Assembly (NCBI GenBank): GCA_025450915.1
Contig: JANWLH010000125.1
Location: forward strand, 1 to 32,144
Origin: Candidatus Limnocylindrales bacterium
GTDB lineage: Bacteria; Chloroflexota; Limnocylindria; Limnocylindrales; CSP1-4
DNA length: 32,144 nt
Direction of reading: 5' to 3'
Shown: piece by piece, positions 8,267-14,616 of the stretch
Layout of the letters: every line of letters starts with the position of its first letter
How positions within the stretch are numbered: position 1 is the first letter of the stretch
Translations under genes and position numbers: made by a program
Notes under the pieces: model-generated
The model's input: the letters and a program-made list of their open reading frames with translations, nothing else
What the model was told of the DNA's origin: nothing
Database searches by the model: none

Positions 8267-9210
8267 GCCGCCGGCGGCTCCTGGTCGCGCCGCTTCCGGG
8301 CGAGGTAGCCAAGGTTGCCGGCCATCTCGCGGGGCGCGATTCCGAAGGCCGCCTGGTAGCTGTCGAGCTGGCCGATGTTGTCGAGCTTCAGCTGGCGAAG
8401 CTGGTCAGTGGCCACGGGAAACGGGATTCGGAGCCGCTCGGCCGACCCGGCGACAAGCGCGATCAGCGCGACGGGCACCGGGAGCACGGCACGCCGCCGG
8501 CCCATCCCTCGGAGCACCTCGCGGGTGATCTCGGTGTAGGTCCAGTAGCGCGGGCCGCCGAGCTCGAGGCTCTGGCCGATCGTGTCGGGACGCTCGAGCG
8601 TCAGCCGCATCGCCGTTGCGAGGTCGCTCACGGCGATCGGCTGGAAGCGGCTCTTGCCGTTGCCGGGCACCGGCACCACCCCGGGCGAGATCCTGACGAG
8701 GTCGGCGACGATGTTGAAGAAGCCGTCGCGCTCGCCCCACATGAGCGACGGTTTGAGGATCGTCCAGTCGAGCGGGCTGCTCCTGACGAGGAGCTCGGCG
8801 CGCGCCTTCGAGCTCGCGTAATGCAGCTTCGGGTCGTCGACCACGCCGAGCGCACCCAGGTGGACGAGGCGCCGGATCCCGGCCGCCCGGGCCGCCTCGA
8901 TCACGTTGCCCGTACCCTCGACGTTGACCCGGTTCAGGCTGCGGCCCCCGTCGAGGTCCCGGGCCAGGGCGACGAGGTGGACGACGATGTCGACGCCGGC
9001 CATCGCGGATGCCAGGCTGGCCGGCTCATTGACGTCGCCCGACCGGACCTCGAGCTGCTCGCGGGCCGCAGCCGGGAGCCGTCCCCGGACCGTTTCGCCG
9101 GTGGCCCCGGAGCGTACGAGGGCCATGACGCGGTGTCCGCCGGAGATCAGCTCGGGGACGACGTGGCTGCCGACGAAGCCGCTCGCACCGGTCACAAGTA
9201 CGGTGGTCAT
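8263..9210 (-). CDS. NAD(P)-binding atypical SDR, NDUFA9/complex I-like family
   Basis: 315-residue Rossmann-fold protein of the NAD-dependent epimerase/atypical SDR type. MTTVLVTGASGFVGSHVV carries the nucleotide-binding glycines (~8-14); SGDVNEP and VDIVVHLVALARD follow. LGALGVVDDPKLHYASSKARAE holds a YxxxK pair, which in this family is often degenerate. LDWTILKPSLMWG and GNGKSRFQPIAVSDLATAM resemble NDUFA9-like and quinone-related SDRs. The frame is open further upstream, but the ATG at 9210 is the family start and lies six bases after a TACGCT -10 element, so it is probably leaderless. It heads an operon with the unknown membrane protein. Substrate not known. Confidence 0.85.
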   Translation of the reverse strand: MTTVLVTGASGFVGSHVVPELISGGHRVMALVRSGATGETVRGRLPAAAREQLEVRSGDVNEPASLASAMAGVDIVVHLVALARDLDGGRSLNRVNVEGTGNVIEAARAAGIRRLVHLGALGVVDDPKLHYASSKARAELLVRSSPLDWTILKPSLMWGERDGFFNIVADLVRISPGVVPVPGNGKSRFQPIAVSDLATAMRLTLERPDTIGQSLELGGPRYWTYTEITREVLRGMGRRRAVLPVPVALIALVAGSAERLRIPFPVATDQLRQLKLDNIGQLDSYQAAFGIAPREMAGNLGYLARKRRDQEPPAA

Positions 9211-9216
9211 GCCCTG

Positions 9217-9222
9217 AGCGTA
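9217..9222 (-). promoter_or_regulatory. -10 element (TACGCT) of the SDR gene, leaderless
   Basis: Minus-strand TACGCT ends six bases before the ATG at 9210. It overlaps by two bases the plus-strand -10 of the divergent adenosine deaminase gene. Confidence 0.6.
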
Positions 9223-9226
9223 GCAT
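9221..9226 (+). promoter_or_regulatory. -10 element (TAGCAT) of the adenosine deaminase gene, leaderless
   Basis: Plus-strand TAGCAT ends six bases before the GTG at 9233. It shares bases 9221-9222 with the opposing -10 of the SDR gene, so the two promoters should exclude each other. Confidence 0.6.
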
Positions 9227-9232
9227 CGCCCC

Positions 9233-10330
9233 GTGATCCCATCGAACGGGCCGGTCCGCACCGGCGCCGGCGCGCTCCGGCGGCTCACGGCGGCGATGCC
9301 CAAGGCCGAGCTCCATCTCCACCTCGATGGATCCCTGCGGGTCGAGACCGCCCTCGCCCTGGCCCGGAGCAGGGGGATCGACGCCCCGCGGACCTACGAC
9401 GCGATGTTCGAGGCCCTGGTCGGTCCACCGCGAATGGCATCGCAGGCCGATCTCCTGACCCGATTCGACCTCCCGATCGCGCTCCTCCAGGACGCCGAGG
9501 CACTCGAGCAGGCGACGCTCGAGCTCGTCGAGGCGAAGGCCGCCGACAACGTCCGCTACGTCGAGATTCGCTGGGGACCCGCGCTCCACGTCCGGCGCGG
9601 CCTGTCGCTGGGCGACGGGATTGCCGCGGTGTGCCGGGGTGCCGCCGCCGGCGAGCGCCGGACGGGGACGACCGTCCGGCTCATCTGCACCGCGCTGCGC
9701 AGTCATGACCCGGAGGCCTCGATCGAGCTGGCCGAGACGGCCGCGGCCTTCCGGGACCAGGGCCTGACCGGCTGGGACCTCGCCGGCCCGGAGGCTGCCA
9801 ACCCTGATCCGCTGGCGTTCGCGTCGGCCTTCGCGGCTGCTCGAGCGGGCGGCCTGCGGATCACCCTGCATGCCGGGGAGTGGGGTGGCGCCGGCCAGGT
9901 CCGTCGGGCGCTGGCGCTCGATCCCGAGCGCATCGCCCATGGTCCCGGGGCGGTCGACGACCCGGAGCTGATGGCCGAGCTGGTGGCGCGCGGGGTGACC
10001 CTCGACCTCTGCCCCACGAGCAACGTCCAGGCCGGGATCGTGGCCTCGGTGGCGGACCACCCGCTGGCCCGGCTCCATCGGGCCGGCGTCCCGGTCAGCC
10101 TGTCGACCGACGACAGCACGGTCTCCGACATCCTCCTGTCCGAGGAATACGCCGGCGCGGTCGAGGCGATCGGCCTCAGCCTCGCCGAGCTATGGGCGAT
10201 CGACCGGCATGGCCTCGCCGCGGCCTTTGCCGAGCCCGCAGTCCTGCGGCCGCTGGCGGACGAGTTCGACCGGTGGGCGGCGGGAATCCCCGAGCTCGGC
10301 AGTCCCGCCCGGACGCCTGCGCCGGGCTAG
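9233..10330 (+). CDS. add: Adenosine deaminase family protein
   Basis: Zinc amidohydrolase that deaminates adenosine (or a related 6-aminopurine) in purine salvage; 365 aa. The first metal pair is in KAELHLHLDGSLR (H28, H30), the substrate Asp follows, then ITLHAGEWGG (His and catalytic Glu), RIAHGPG (His) and VSLSTDDSTVS (the metal Asp and its neighbour). All are intact. Two starts are possible: the GTG at 9233, placed six bases after a TAGCAT -10 element, and an ATG at 9296 just before the conserved PKAELHLH. The first is chosen because of the leaderless promoter geometry. The gene ends tail to tail with the HAD phosphatase gene; both stops use the same CTAG. Adenine or aminofutalosine as substrate cannot be excluded. 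Confidence 0.88.
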   Translation: MIPSNGPVRTGAGALRRLTAAMPKAELHLHLDGSLRVETALALARSRGIDAPRTYDAMFEALVGPPRMASQADLLTRFDLPIALLQDAEALEQATLELVEAKAADNVRYVEIRWGPALHVRRGLSLGDGIAAVCRGAAAGERRTGTTVRLICTALRSHDPEASIELAETAAAFRDQGLTGWDLAGPEAANPDPLAFASAFAAARAGGLRITLHAGEWGGAGQVRRALALDPERIAHGPGAVDDPELMAELVARGVTLDLCPTSNVQAGIVASVADHPLARLHRAGVPVSLSTDDSTVSDILLSEEYAGAVEAIGLSLAELWAIDRHGLAAAFAEPAVLRPLADEFDRWAAGIPELGSPARTPAPG

Positions 10331-11169
10331 CCGGCGCTCAGCCTGGCCAGCGCGGCTTCGAGCTCGGCGGCGTCGGCGGCGATCGCGTCTGGTGCGTTCG
10401 GACCCTGGAGCGCCTCGACATCGGCCCGGCTCGATACACCGGTCAGCATCAGGACGCAGCGCGCTCCGACCGCCCGGGCGGCCTGGAGATCCGTGAGGAT
10501 CCCGTCACCGATCATGACCGCGTCGCGAGGATCGACGCCGGCGACCCTGGCGGCTTCCACGAGGAGGAGCGGCGCCGGCTTGCCGATCGAGACGGGCGTG
10601 ACCCCGCTGGCCGCCTCGACTGCGGCCACGACCGCGCCCGAGCCCGGCATCAGGCCGCGCTCGGTCGGATAGATCGGGTCACGGTTCGTCGCGATGAACC
10701 GGGCGCCGGCCCGAATCGACGTCGCGGCGACGGCCAGCCGCTCCCAGCTGAGCTCGGGGTCGAGGCCGACGACGACGGCGCCCGGCCGGCCGCTCGCCTC
10801 GAACCGGTCCATGCCGTCGCGGACGACGAGCTCCGCGGCGGCACCGGCCATCACGACCTGGAAGCCGACATCGGCAAGCTCCCGACCGAGCCCCGGTCCA
10901 CCGAGGGCCAGGACGCGCTCGAGGCCCGGATCGATCTCGCGCAGGTAGAGGGCTGTCGCCCGCGGCGAGCTGACCACGCGGTCGGCCGACACCGGGGCGC
11001 CCATCGACCTGAGCCGATCGACGTAGTCCGCCCGGTACCACATCGAGTTGTTCGTGACGTAGACGACATCGTCGCCGGCCGCGGATCGCCGGGTGAGCAG
11101 GTCCGCGATCCCGGGAATCGGTTCAGTGCCGCGATAGACGACGCCATCAAGATCGACGAGCAGGAGCAC
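10327..11169 (-). CDS. HAD-IIA family sugar-phosphate/nucleotide phosphatase (NagD-like)
   Basis: 280-residue haloacid dehalogenase-type phosphatase. Motif I is LLLVDLDGVVYRG at the very N-terminus (nucleophile Asp and acid/base Asp), motif II is VTNNS (~40-44), motif III Lys is in SIGKPAP, and motif IV is AVMIGDGILTDLQAA. A C2a-type cap lies between motifs II and III (GAVVVGLDPELSWERL, FIATNRDPIYPTERG), which is typical of NagD/p-nitrophenyl phosphatase relatives. The likely substrate is a nucleotide monophosphate, glycerol phosphate or sugar phosphate. The GTG at 11169 lies six bases after TAGGCT, so the mRNA is probably leaderless. Convergent with the deaminase gene, which may hint at nucleotide salvage (inference). 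Confidence 0.88.
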   Translation of the reverse strand: MLLLVDLDGVVYRGTEPIPGIADLLTRRSAAGDDVVYVTNNSMWYRADYVDRLRSMGAPVSADRVVSSPRATALYLREIDPGLERVLALGGPGLGRELADVGFQVVMAGAAAELVVRDGMDRFEASGRPGAVVVGLDPELSWERLAVAATSIRAGARFIATNRDPIYPTERGLMPGSGAVVAAVEAASGVTPVSIGKPAPLLLVEAARVAGVDPRDAVMIGDGILTDLQAARAVGARCVLMLTGVSSRADVEALQGPNAPDAIAADAAELEAALARLSAG

Positions 11170-11175
11170 TGGCGA

Positions 11176-11181
11176 AGCCTA
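11176..11181 (-). promoter_or_regulatory. -10 element (TAGGCT) of the HAD phosphatase gene, leaderless
   Basis: Minus-strand TAGGCT ends six bases before the GTG at 11169; no Shine-Dalgarno is present. Confidence 0.6.
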
Positions 11182-11233
11182 CAGGCGCGGACCGTCGCGC
11201 CGCCGGGCGACGATCCGGGTGGGGCGTGTCACG

Positions 11234-11914
11234 ATGACCCGCGTGAACCGCCAATCCGGGCAGCCTCCCGCCCGGCATTCCGCCCGACCTCCCGCCCGAC
11301 CAGGCCCCGATCCGCTCGCCGGGGTCGAACGGCTGCTGATCGACGGCACGAACCTCCTCTACAAGATGAGCCGGACCGGGTCCGCAGCGCAGCCACCGGC
11401 TGCCCTGATCGGCCGGTTGCGAGCGGTCATCCCTGCCGCCACGCGGATCGAGCTGGTCCTCGACGGCGCCCCCGAGCACGGCCTTGCCGGCGTCCGGCTG
11501 GCCCACGGGCTGACGGTCCGCCACAGCGGCCGCTACTCGGCCGATTCGCTCCTCGACCGGCTCGTCGCGGACGCGATCGGCTCAGGTGGCTCGGCCGAGG
11601 CGGCCGCCAGGCTCGGCGATCTCCTCCTTGTCGTGACCGACGACCGGGAGCTCGGGACACGGATCCTGCGTCGTGGTGCGCACGTGGCCAGCGCCGACTG
11701 GCTGATCGGGCGGCTCGAGCGGACTCGCTTGACGGCGCCGTCCGTTGGCCTGCGCCGGGCACCTGTGCTGCCCCTCGCCCAGCGAGACGACGGTCCCCAG
11801 GACGGCGGGCCCGGCTCGCCCGACGAGGAGATCGAACGGCGCGGATGGGAGCCCGGCAGGGGCGCCACGACGAAGACCGGCAATCCCCGTCGACGGGCTA
11901 GAATTCGCCCGTGA
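11234..11914 (+). CDS. NYN domain protein (YacP-like putative RNase)
   Basis: 226-residue PIN-like/NYN fold protein. A Pro/Arg-rich N-terminal ~30 residues precedes RLLIDGTNLLYKM, the first acidic metal-site strand; IELVLDGAPEHG and DLLLVVTDDRELGTRIL supply further conserved acidic positions, and ASADWLIGRL follows. The C-terminal ~60 residues are polar and look disordered. Family members cut or bind RNA. Possible starts are GTG 11219, ATG 11234 and GTG 11243; the last lies seven bases after CACGAT, a poor -10, so the exact start is open. The stop overlaps the GTG of the next gene (GTGA), so the NYN gene and the zinc-ribbon membrane gene are coupled. Confidence 0.78.
   Translation: MTRVNRQSGQPPARHSARPPARPGPDPLAGVERLLIDGTNLLYKMSRTGSAAQPPAALIGRLRAVIPAATRIELVLDGAPEHGLAGVRLAHGLTVRHSGRYSADSLLDRLVADAIGSGGSAEAAARLGDLLLVVTDDRELGTRILRRGAHVASADWLIGRLERTRLTAPSVGLRRAPVLPLAQRDDGPQDGGPGSPDEEIERRGWEPGRGATTKTGNPRRRARIRP
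11899..11904 (+). promoter_or_regulatory. -10 element (TAGAAT) inside the end of the NYN gene
   Basis: TAGAAT ends six bases before the GTG at 11911. The zinc-ribbon membrane protein can thus be made both by coupling to the NYN gene and from its own leaderless promoter. Confidence 0.6.
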
Positions 11915-12393
11915 ACCTGCCCGACCAGATCAGTCACCTGTGGACGCAGGCGCTCGGCCTCATCGCGAAGGTGGTCAGTCCCGACTGGGGCTCGCTGATC
12001 GGGCTGCTGCCCTTCTTCCTGCTGATCGGGGTGATCGGGCCGCTGATCACGATCCTGGCATTGCTCTGGGTGTACTACTTCGTCCGGCGCCCGCGGACGA
12101 AGGTGCGCTTCGTCGAGGGTCCGCGCCAGGCGCTCCTCGCGGCCGACGGGTTGCCTGTCTTCCCGCCCGGCGAGCCCTATGACATCCGGAGCGGCCTGAT
12201 CTATCCGCCGGGCACGACCCAGAACGACGCCGGCGAGGTGCTCTCGGTCACCTGTCCGATGTGCGCAATCGCCCGCTTCGCCGACGTGACGACCTGCCAC
12301 AACTGCGGCCTCGTCCTCAAGGTCGATCGCAGGGTGGCCGTTCGAACCATGCAACCGGCCGGGCCGCCGCCCGGTGGAGCCGCTGCCGCCTGA
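11911..12393 (+). CDS. Membrane protein with C-terminal zinc ribbon, unknown function
   Basis: 160 residues. An N-terminal amphipathic stretch is followed by one or two closely spaced transmembrane segments (LIGLLPFFLLIGVIGPLIT, ~29-47, then ILALLWVYYFV), a basic stop-transfer (RRPRTK), a soluble domain (VFPPGEPYDIRSGLIYPPG), and a four-cysteine zinc ribbon: CPMC and CHNC separated by 15 residues (~115-137). The tail is Pro/Gly/Ala-rich. I cannot assign a family. Zinc ribbons next to membrane anchors often mediate protein or nucleic acid contacts on the cytoplasmic side. It sits between an NYN nuclease gene and a CcsA-type cytochrome c assembly gene. Confidence 0.75.
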   Translation: MNLPDQISHLWTQALGLIAKVVSPDWGSLIGLLPFFLLIGVIGPLITILALLWVYYFVRRPRTKVRFVEGPRQALLAADGLPVFPPGEPYDIRSGLIYPPGTTQNDAGEVLSVTCPMCAIARFADVTTCHNCGLVLKVDRRVAVRTMQPAGPPPGGAAAA

Positions 12394-12432
12394 GCCCGGC
12401 CGGCGACCCTTGTCGAGTGGAACCGTCAACAC

Positions 12433-12437
12433 AGGAG
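12433..12437 (+). promoter_or_regulatory. Ribosome binding site deciding the ccsA start
   Basis: AGGAG lies seven bases before the GTG at 12445 and supports that start over the later internal codons. Confidence 0.6.
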
Positions 12438-12444
12438 TAGCAGC

Positions 12445-13377
12445 GTGGCGAGTGGCTCACTGATCTTCTACACGGCGGCCGGCATCCTGCTGGTCCTGTC
12501 ATTCGGCGCCTTCGTCGTCCACGCGGTCCTGCTGGCGCACGGTCGACGGCTGGCCGCCGCCTTCAGCCCAGGCCGCCAGCCGGCGTTCGCCGGCGCGGTT
12601 TCGGGTTCGTTCGTCGACGGCCGGGACGCCGCCCTGGCCGCCGGCATGGAGCCGCGCTCGGCCGCGGCCCCGTTCGCCAGCGGGCTCACCCTGATCACGG
12701 CGATCCTCCTCGGGATCTCGATGCTGATGCGGGCGATCGTCGTCGGCAGGGGGCCGTGGGGCAACATGGAGGAGTTCACGGTCGCGTTCACGTTCACGAT
12801 CCTCGTCGGCTATCTCGTCCTCAGCCGGCGCTACCCGATCCGCTCGATCGGGTTCATCCCGACCGGCGTCGCCCTCGCCCTCTTCCTCTACAGCACGACC
12901 CTGCCCAACGAGATCATTCCCCTCGTCCCGGCGCTGGATAACGCGCCGCTGCTGACGATCCATGTCGGCATGGCCACGATTGCCTACGGCATCTTTGCCA
13001 CGAGCTTCGCGGCCGGCGTCGGGTACCTCGTCCAGGGCAACCGTGATCGGTTCGCCTGGCTGCCGTCGCACAAGGTCCTCGACGAGGTGGCCTACCGCTC
13101 GGTGATCGTCGGCTTCCCCATCTTCGCCACCATGATCATCCTGGGCAGCTTCTGGGCGTCGATCGCCTGGTCGCGCTACTGGGGCTGGGATCCGAAGGAG
13201 ACCTCGGCGCTCGTCACCTGGCTGACCTACGCGGTCTACCTCCACGCCCGAAACCAGCGCTCGTGGGCCGGCCGGCCGGCGGCGCTCCTGCTGGTCGTCG
13301 GCTTCGGAATGGTCCTGGTCACCTACTCGGGCAGCCTGTGGTTCTCCGGGCTCCACGCCTACAGCGGCCTGAACTGA
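12445..13377 (+). CDS. ccsA: Cytochrome c biogenesis protein CcsA/ResC-like
   Basis: Integral-membrane heme handling protein of the System II cytochrome c maturation pathway, 310 aa with about eight hydrophobic segments. The tryptophan-rich heme motif is visible as WSRYWGWDPKETSALVTW (~241-258). Conserved His ligands are in LLTIHVGMATIAYGIFA (~170-186) and near the C-terminus in WFSGLHAYSG. It would work with a ResB/Ccs1 partner, which is not in this window, to attach heme to CxxCH apocytochromes outside the membrane. The GTG start is backed by AGGAG seven bases upstream. It follows the zinc-ribbon membrane gene by 51 bp and precedes uppS by 16 bp, so the three are probably cotranscribed. Confidence 0.92.
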   Translation: MASGSLIFYTAAGILLVLSFGAFVVHAVLLAHGRRLAAAFSPGRQPAFAGAVSGSFVDGRDAALAAGMEPRSAAAPFASGLTLITAILLGISMLMRAIVVGRGPWGNMEEFTVAFTFTILVGYLVLSRRYPIRSIGFIPTGVALALFLYSTTLPNEIIPLVPALDNAPLLTIHVGMATIAYGIFATSFAAGVGYLVQGNRDRFAWLPSHKVLDEVAYRSVIVGFPIFATMIILGSFWASIAWSRYWGWDPKETSALVTWLTYAVYLHARNQRSWAGRPAALLLVVGFGMVLVTYSGSLWFSGLHAYSGLN

Positions 13378-13393
13378 TCGTGATTCGGCCGGC

Positions 13394-14275
13394 ATGACCA
13401 CCGGGCTGCCGGCCCGCCCGACGCCGGTCGCCGGGCCGGCGCGCCGCACCCGGTCGATTCGCGAACGGCTCGGCCCGGCCTACCGGCGGACGCGCGACCT
13501 GGCCCTGAAGCCGGTCTACGTGTTCTACCTGCAGCGTCTGCGGGTGCGGGTCCTCTCGGCGCCGCGGCCCGAGCACATCGCGGTGATCATGGACGGCAAT
13601 CGACGCTGGGCCACCGCGGAAGGCTTTGCCGATCCAGGGGCGGGCCATCGAGCCGGGGCCGAGAAGGCGCTCGAGCTGATCGACTGGTGCGCGGAGATCG
13701 GGATCCACGAGATCACCCTGTGGGCCCTGTCGCTCGAGAATCTCGGCCGGCCGGCGGACGAGGTCGGGACGATCACCGATGTGGCCGAAGAGGCCATCCG
13801 GGCGATGGCCGACGGCCGCCGCAAGACCCGCCTGCCGATCCACCTCCGGGTCATCGGACGGCGCGACCTGCTGCCGGAGGGCCTCCGCTCCGTGGTCGAA
13901 TCGTCGGCCGATCTGTCCCGGGAGGACGGCACGATGAACGTGACGATCGCCCTGGCGTACTCGGGCCGCGACGAGCTGCTCGAGGCATTCCGCGCGACGG
14001 TCCGGGCCGCCGCCGAATCCGGTGTGCCGGCCGACCGGCTGGCGGATGAGCTGACCGCGGAGTCGATCGCCGATCACCTCTACACGCGCGGGTCCTCGGA
14101 GCCCGACCTGATCATCCGGACGTCGGGCGAGGTCCGTCTCTCGGGCTTCCTGCCCTGGCAGTCGGTCTATTCCGAGCTCCAGTTCTGCGAGGCCTACTGG
14201 CCCGCCTTCCGGGAGATCGACTTCCTGCGCGCCCTGCGCACCTTCCAGCTGCGCGCGAGGCGCTTCGGGCGTTAG
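13394..14275 (+). CDS. uppS: Isoprenyl transferase (cis-prenyl diphosphate synthase)
   Basis: Condenses isopentenyl diphosphate onto an allylic diphosphate with cis geometry, normally giving the undecaprenyl carrier for cell-wall synthesis. 293 aa, about 40 longer than usual because of a basic N-terminal extension. HIAVIMDGNRRWA (61-73) holds the catalytic Asp (D67); GHRAGAEKA binds diphosphate; LWALSLENLGRP replaces the usual YAFSTENW motif; EPDLIIRTSGEVRLSGFLPW and QSVYSELQF are the conserved C-terminal segments. The WALSLENLGRP and RTSGE variants differ from textbook UppS and might reflect a different chain length, which cannot be predicted. No Shine-Dalgarno is obvious; 16 bp behind ccsA. 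Confidence 0.9.
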   Translation: MTTGLPARPTPVAGPARRTRSIRERLGPAYRRTRDLALKPVYVFYLQRLRVRVLSAPRPEHIAVIMDGNRRWATAEGFADPGAGHRAGAEKALELIDWCAEIGIHEITLWALSLENLGRPADEVGTITDVAEEAIRAMADGRRKTRLPIHLRVIGRRDLLPEGLRSVVESSADLSREDGTMNVTIALAYSGRDELLEAFRATVRAAAESGVPADRLADELTAESIADHLYTRGSSEPDLIIRTSGEVRLSGFLPWQSVYSELQFCEAYWPAFREIDFLRALRTFQLRARRFGR

Positions 14276-14282
14276 TCCTCGT

Positions 14283-14295
14283 CCCGCGGCGCGGG
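14283..14295 (+). terminator. Short GC hairpin after uppS
   Basis: CCCGC-GGC-GCGGG lies a few bases after the uppS stop. There is no T-run; a weak terminator at best. Confidence 0.3.
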
Positions 14296-14440
14296 CTGCC
14301 GCCCCGGCTTGACCCGCCCTGAGACTTCGGATCCCGAGCCGCAAACCGCACATTTGTCCTAATATGGGCCCCGGGATCGAGCCGCGCACGGCGCTGAGCC
14401 GAAGGCAATCAGCACCGCTGACACGGCCGAATGTCGACAC

Positions 14441-14524
14441 GCATCCACACGTTCTCCACGCCGACCAGGCACCTCTCCACAGGGCCTGGGGACCTGTCCA
14501 CGCTCCGTGCCCCAATTGCCCACA
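14441..14524 (+). promoter_or_regulatory. Array of five helically phased DnaA-box-like sites
   Basis: Five 9-mers on the same strand resemble the DnaA box (TTATCCACA; TTGTCCACA in high-GC bacteria): GCATCCACA (14441), TTCTCCACG (14452), CTCTCCACA (14473), CTGTCCACG (14494) and TTGCCCACA (14516). Their starts are 11, 21, 21 and 22 bp apart, so all lie on one face of the helix. A poorer sixth, ATGTCGACA, is at 14431. None is a perfect consensus, but the repetition and phasing are unlikely to be chance. The array ends four bases before the first NrdR-like box. DnaA control of ribonucleotide reductase genes is established for E. coli nrdAB. Confidence 0.6.
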
Positions 14525-14527
14525 GGC

Positions 14528-14543
14528 ACACCATGTAGCGGTA
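14528..14543 (+). promoter_or_regulatory. NrdR-like box 1
   Basis: ACACCATGTAGCGGTA: the left half fits the NrdR consensus (ACACwATATwTTGTGT-like), the right half is degenerate. Its start is exactly 31 bp from box 2, which is the usual spacing of tandem NrdR boxes. Confidence 0.5.
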
Positions 14544-14558
14544 TGCCAACAAAACGGA

Positions 14559-14574
14559 CCACTAGATCTAGTGT
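14559..14574 (+). promoter_or_regulatory. NrdR-like box 2
   Basis: CCACTAGATCTAGTGT contains a perfect 14-bp palindrome (14560-14573) and matches the idealised NrdR box ACACTATATATAGTGT at 13 of 16 positions. It ends seven bases before the -35 of nrdJ, suitable for repression by the ATP/dATP-sensing regulator NrdR. Confidence 0.65.
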
Positions 14575-14581
14575 TTTGGGG

Positions 14582-14610
14582 TTGACGGCGCCCTGGGCCC
14601 GGCGTAATCT
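14582..14610 (+). promoter_or_regulatory. Sigma70-type promoter of nrdJ
   Basis: TTGACG (14582-14587) and TAATCT (14605-14610) with an ideal 17-bp spacer. This is the best promoter in the window. Transcription should start near 14617, about 390 nt before the nrdJ start codon. Confidence 0.7.
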
Positions 14611-14616
14611 TCACGG

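Noticed and set aside
14364-14420. tRNA-like segment (GGGATCGAGCC)
   Set aside because: The adjoining bases do not form a T-stem, and no acceptor or anticodon stem can be drawn on either strand.
14341-14610. Chromosomal replication origin
   Set aside because: DnaA-box-like sites and a small AT-richer patch exist, but no dnaA, dnaN, gyrB, rpmH or parAB gene is nearby, and the sites line up with the nrdJ promoter. Kept only as an alternative.
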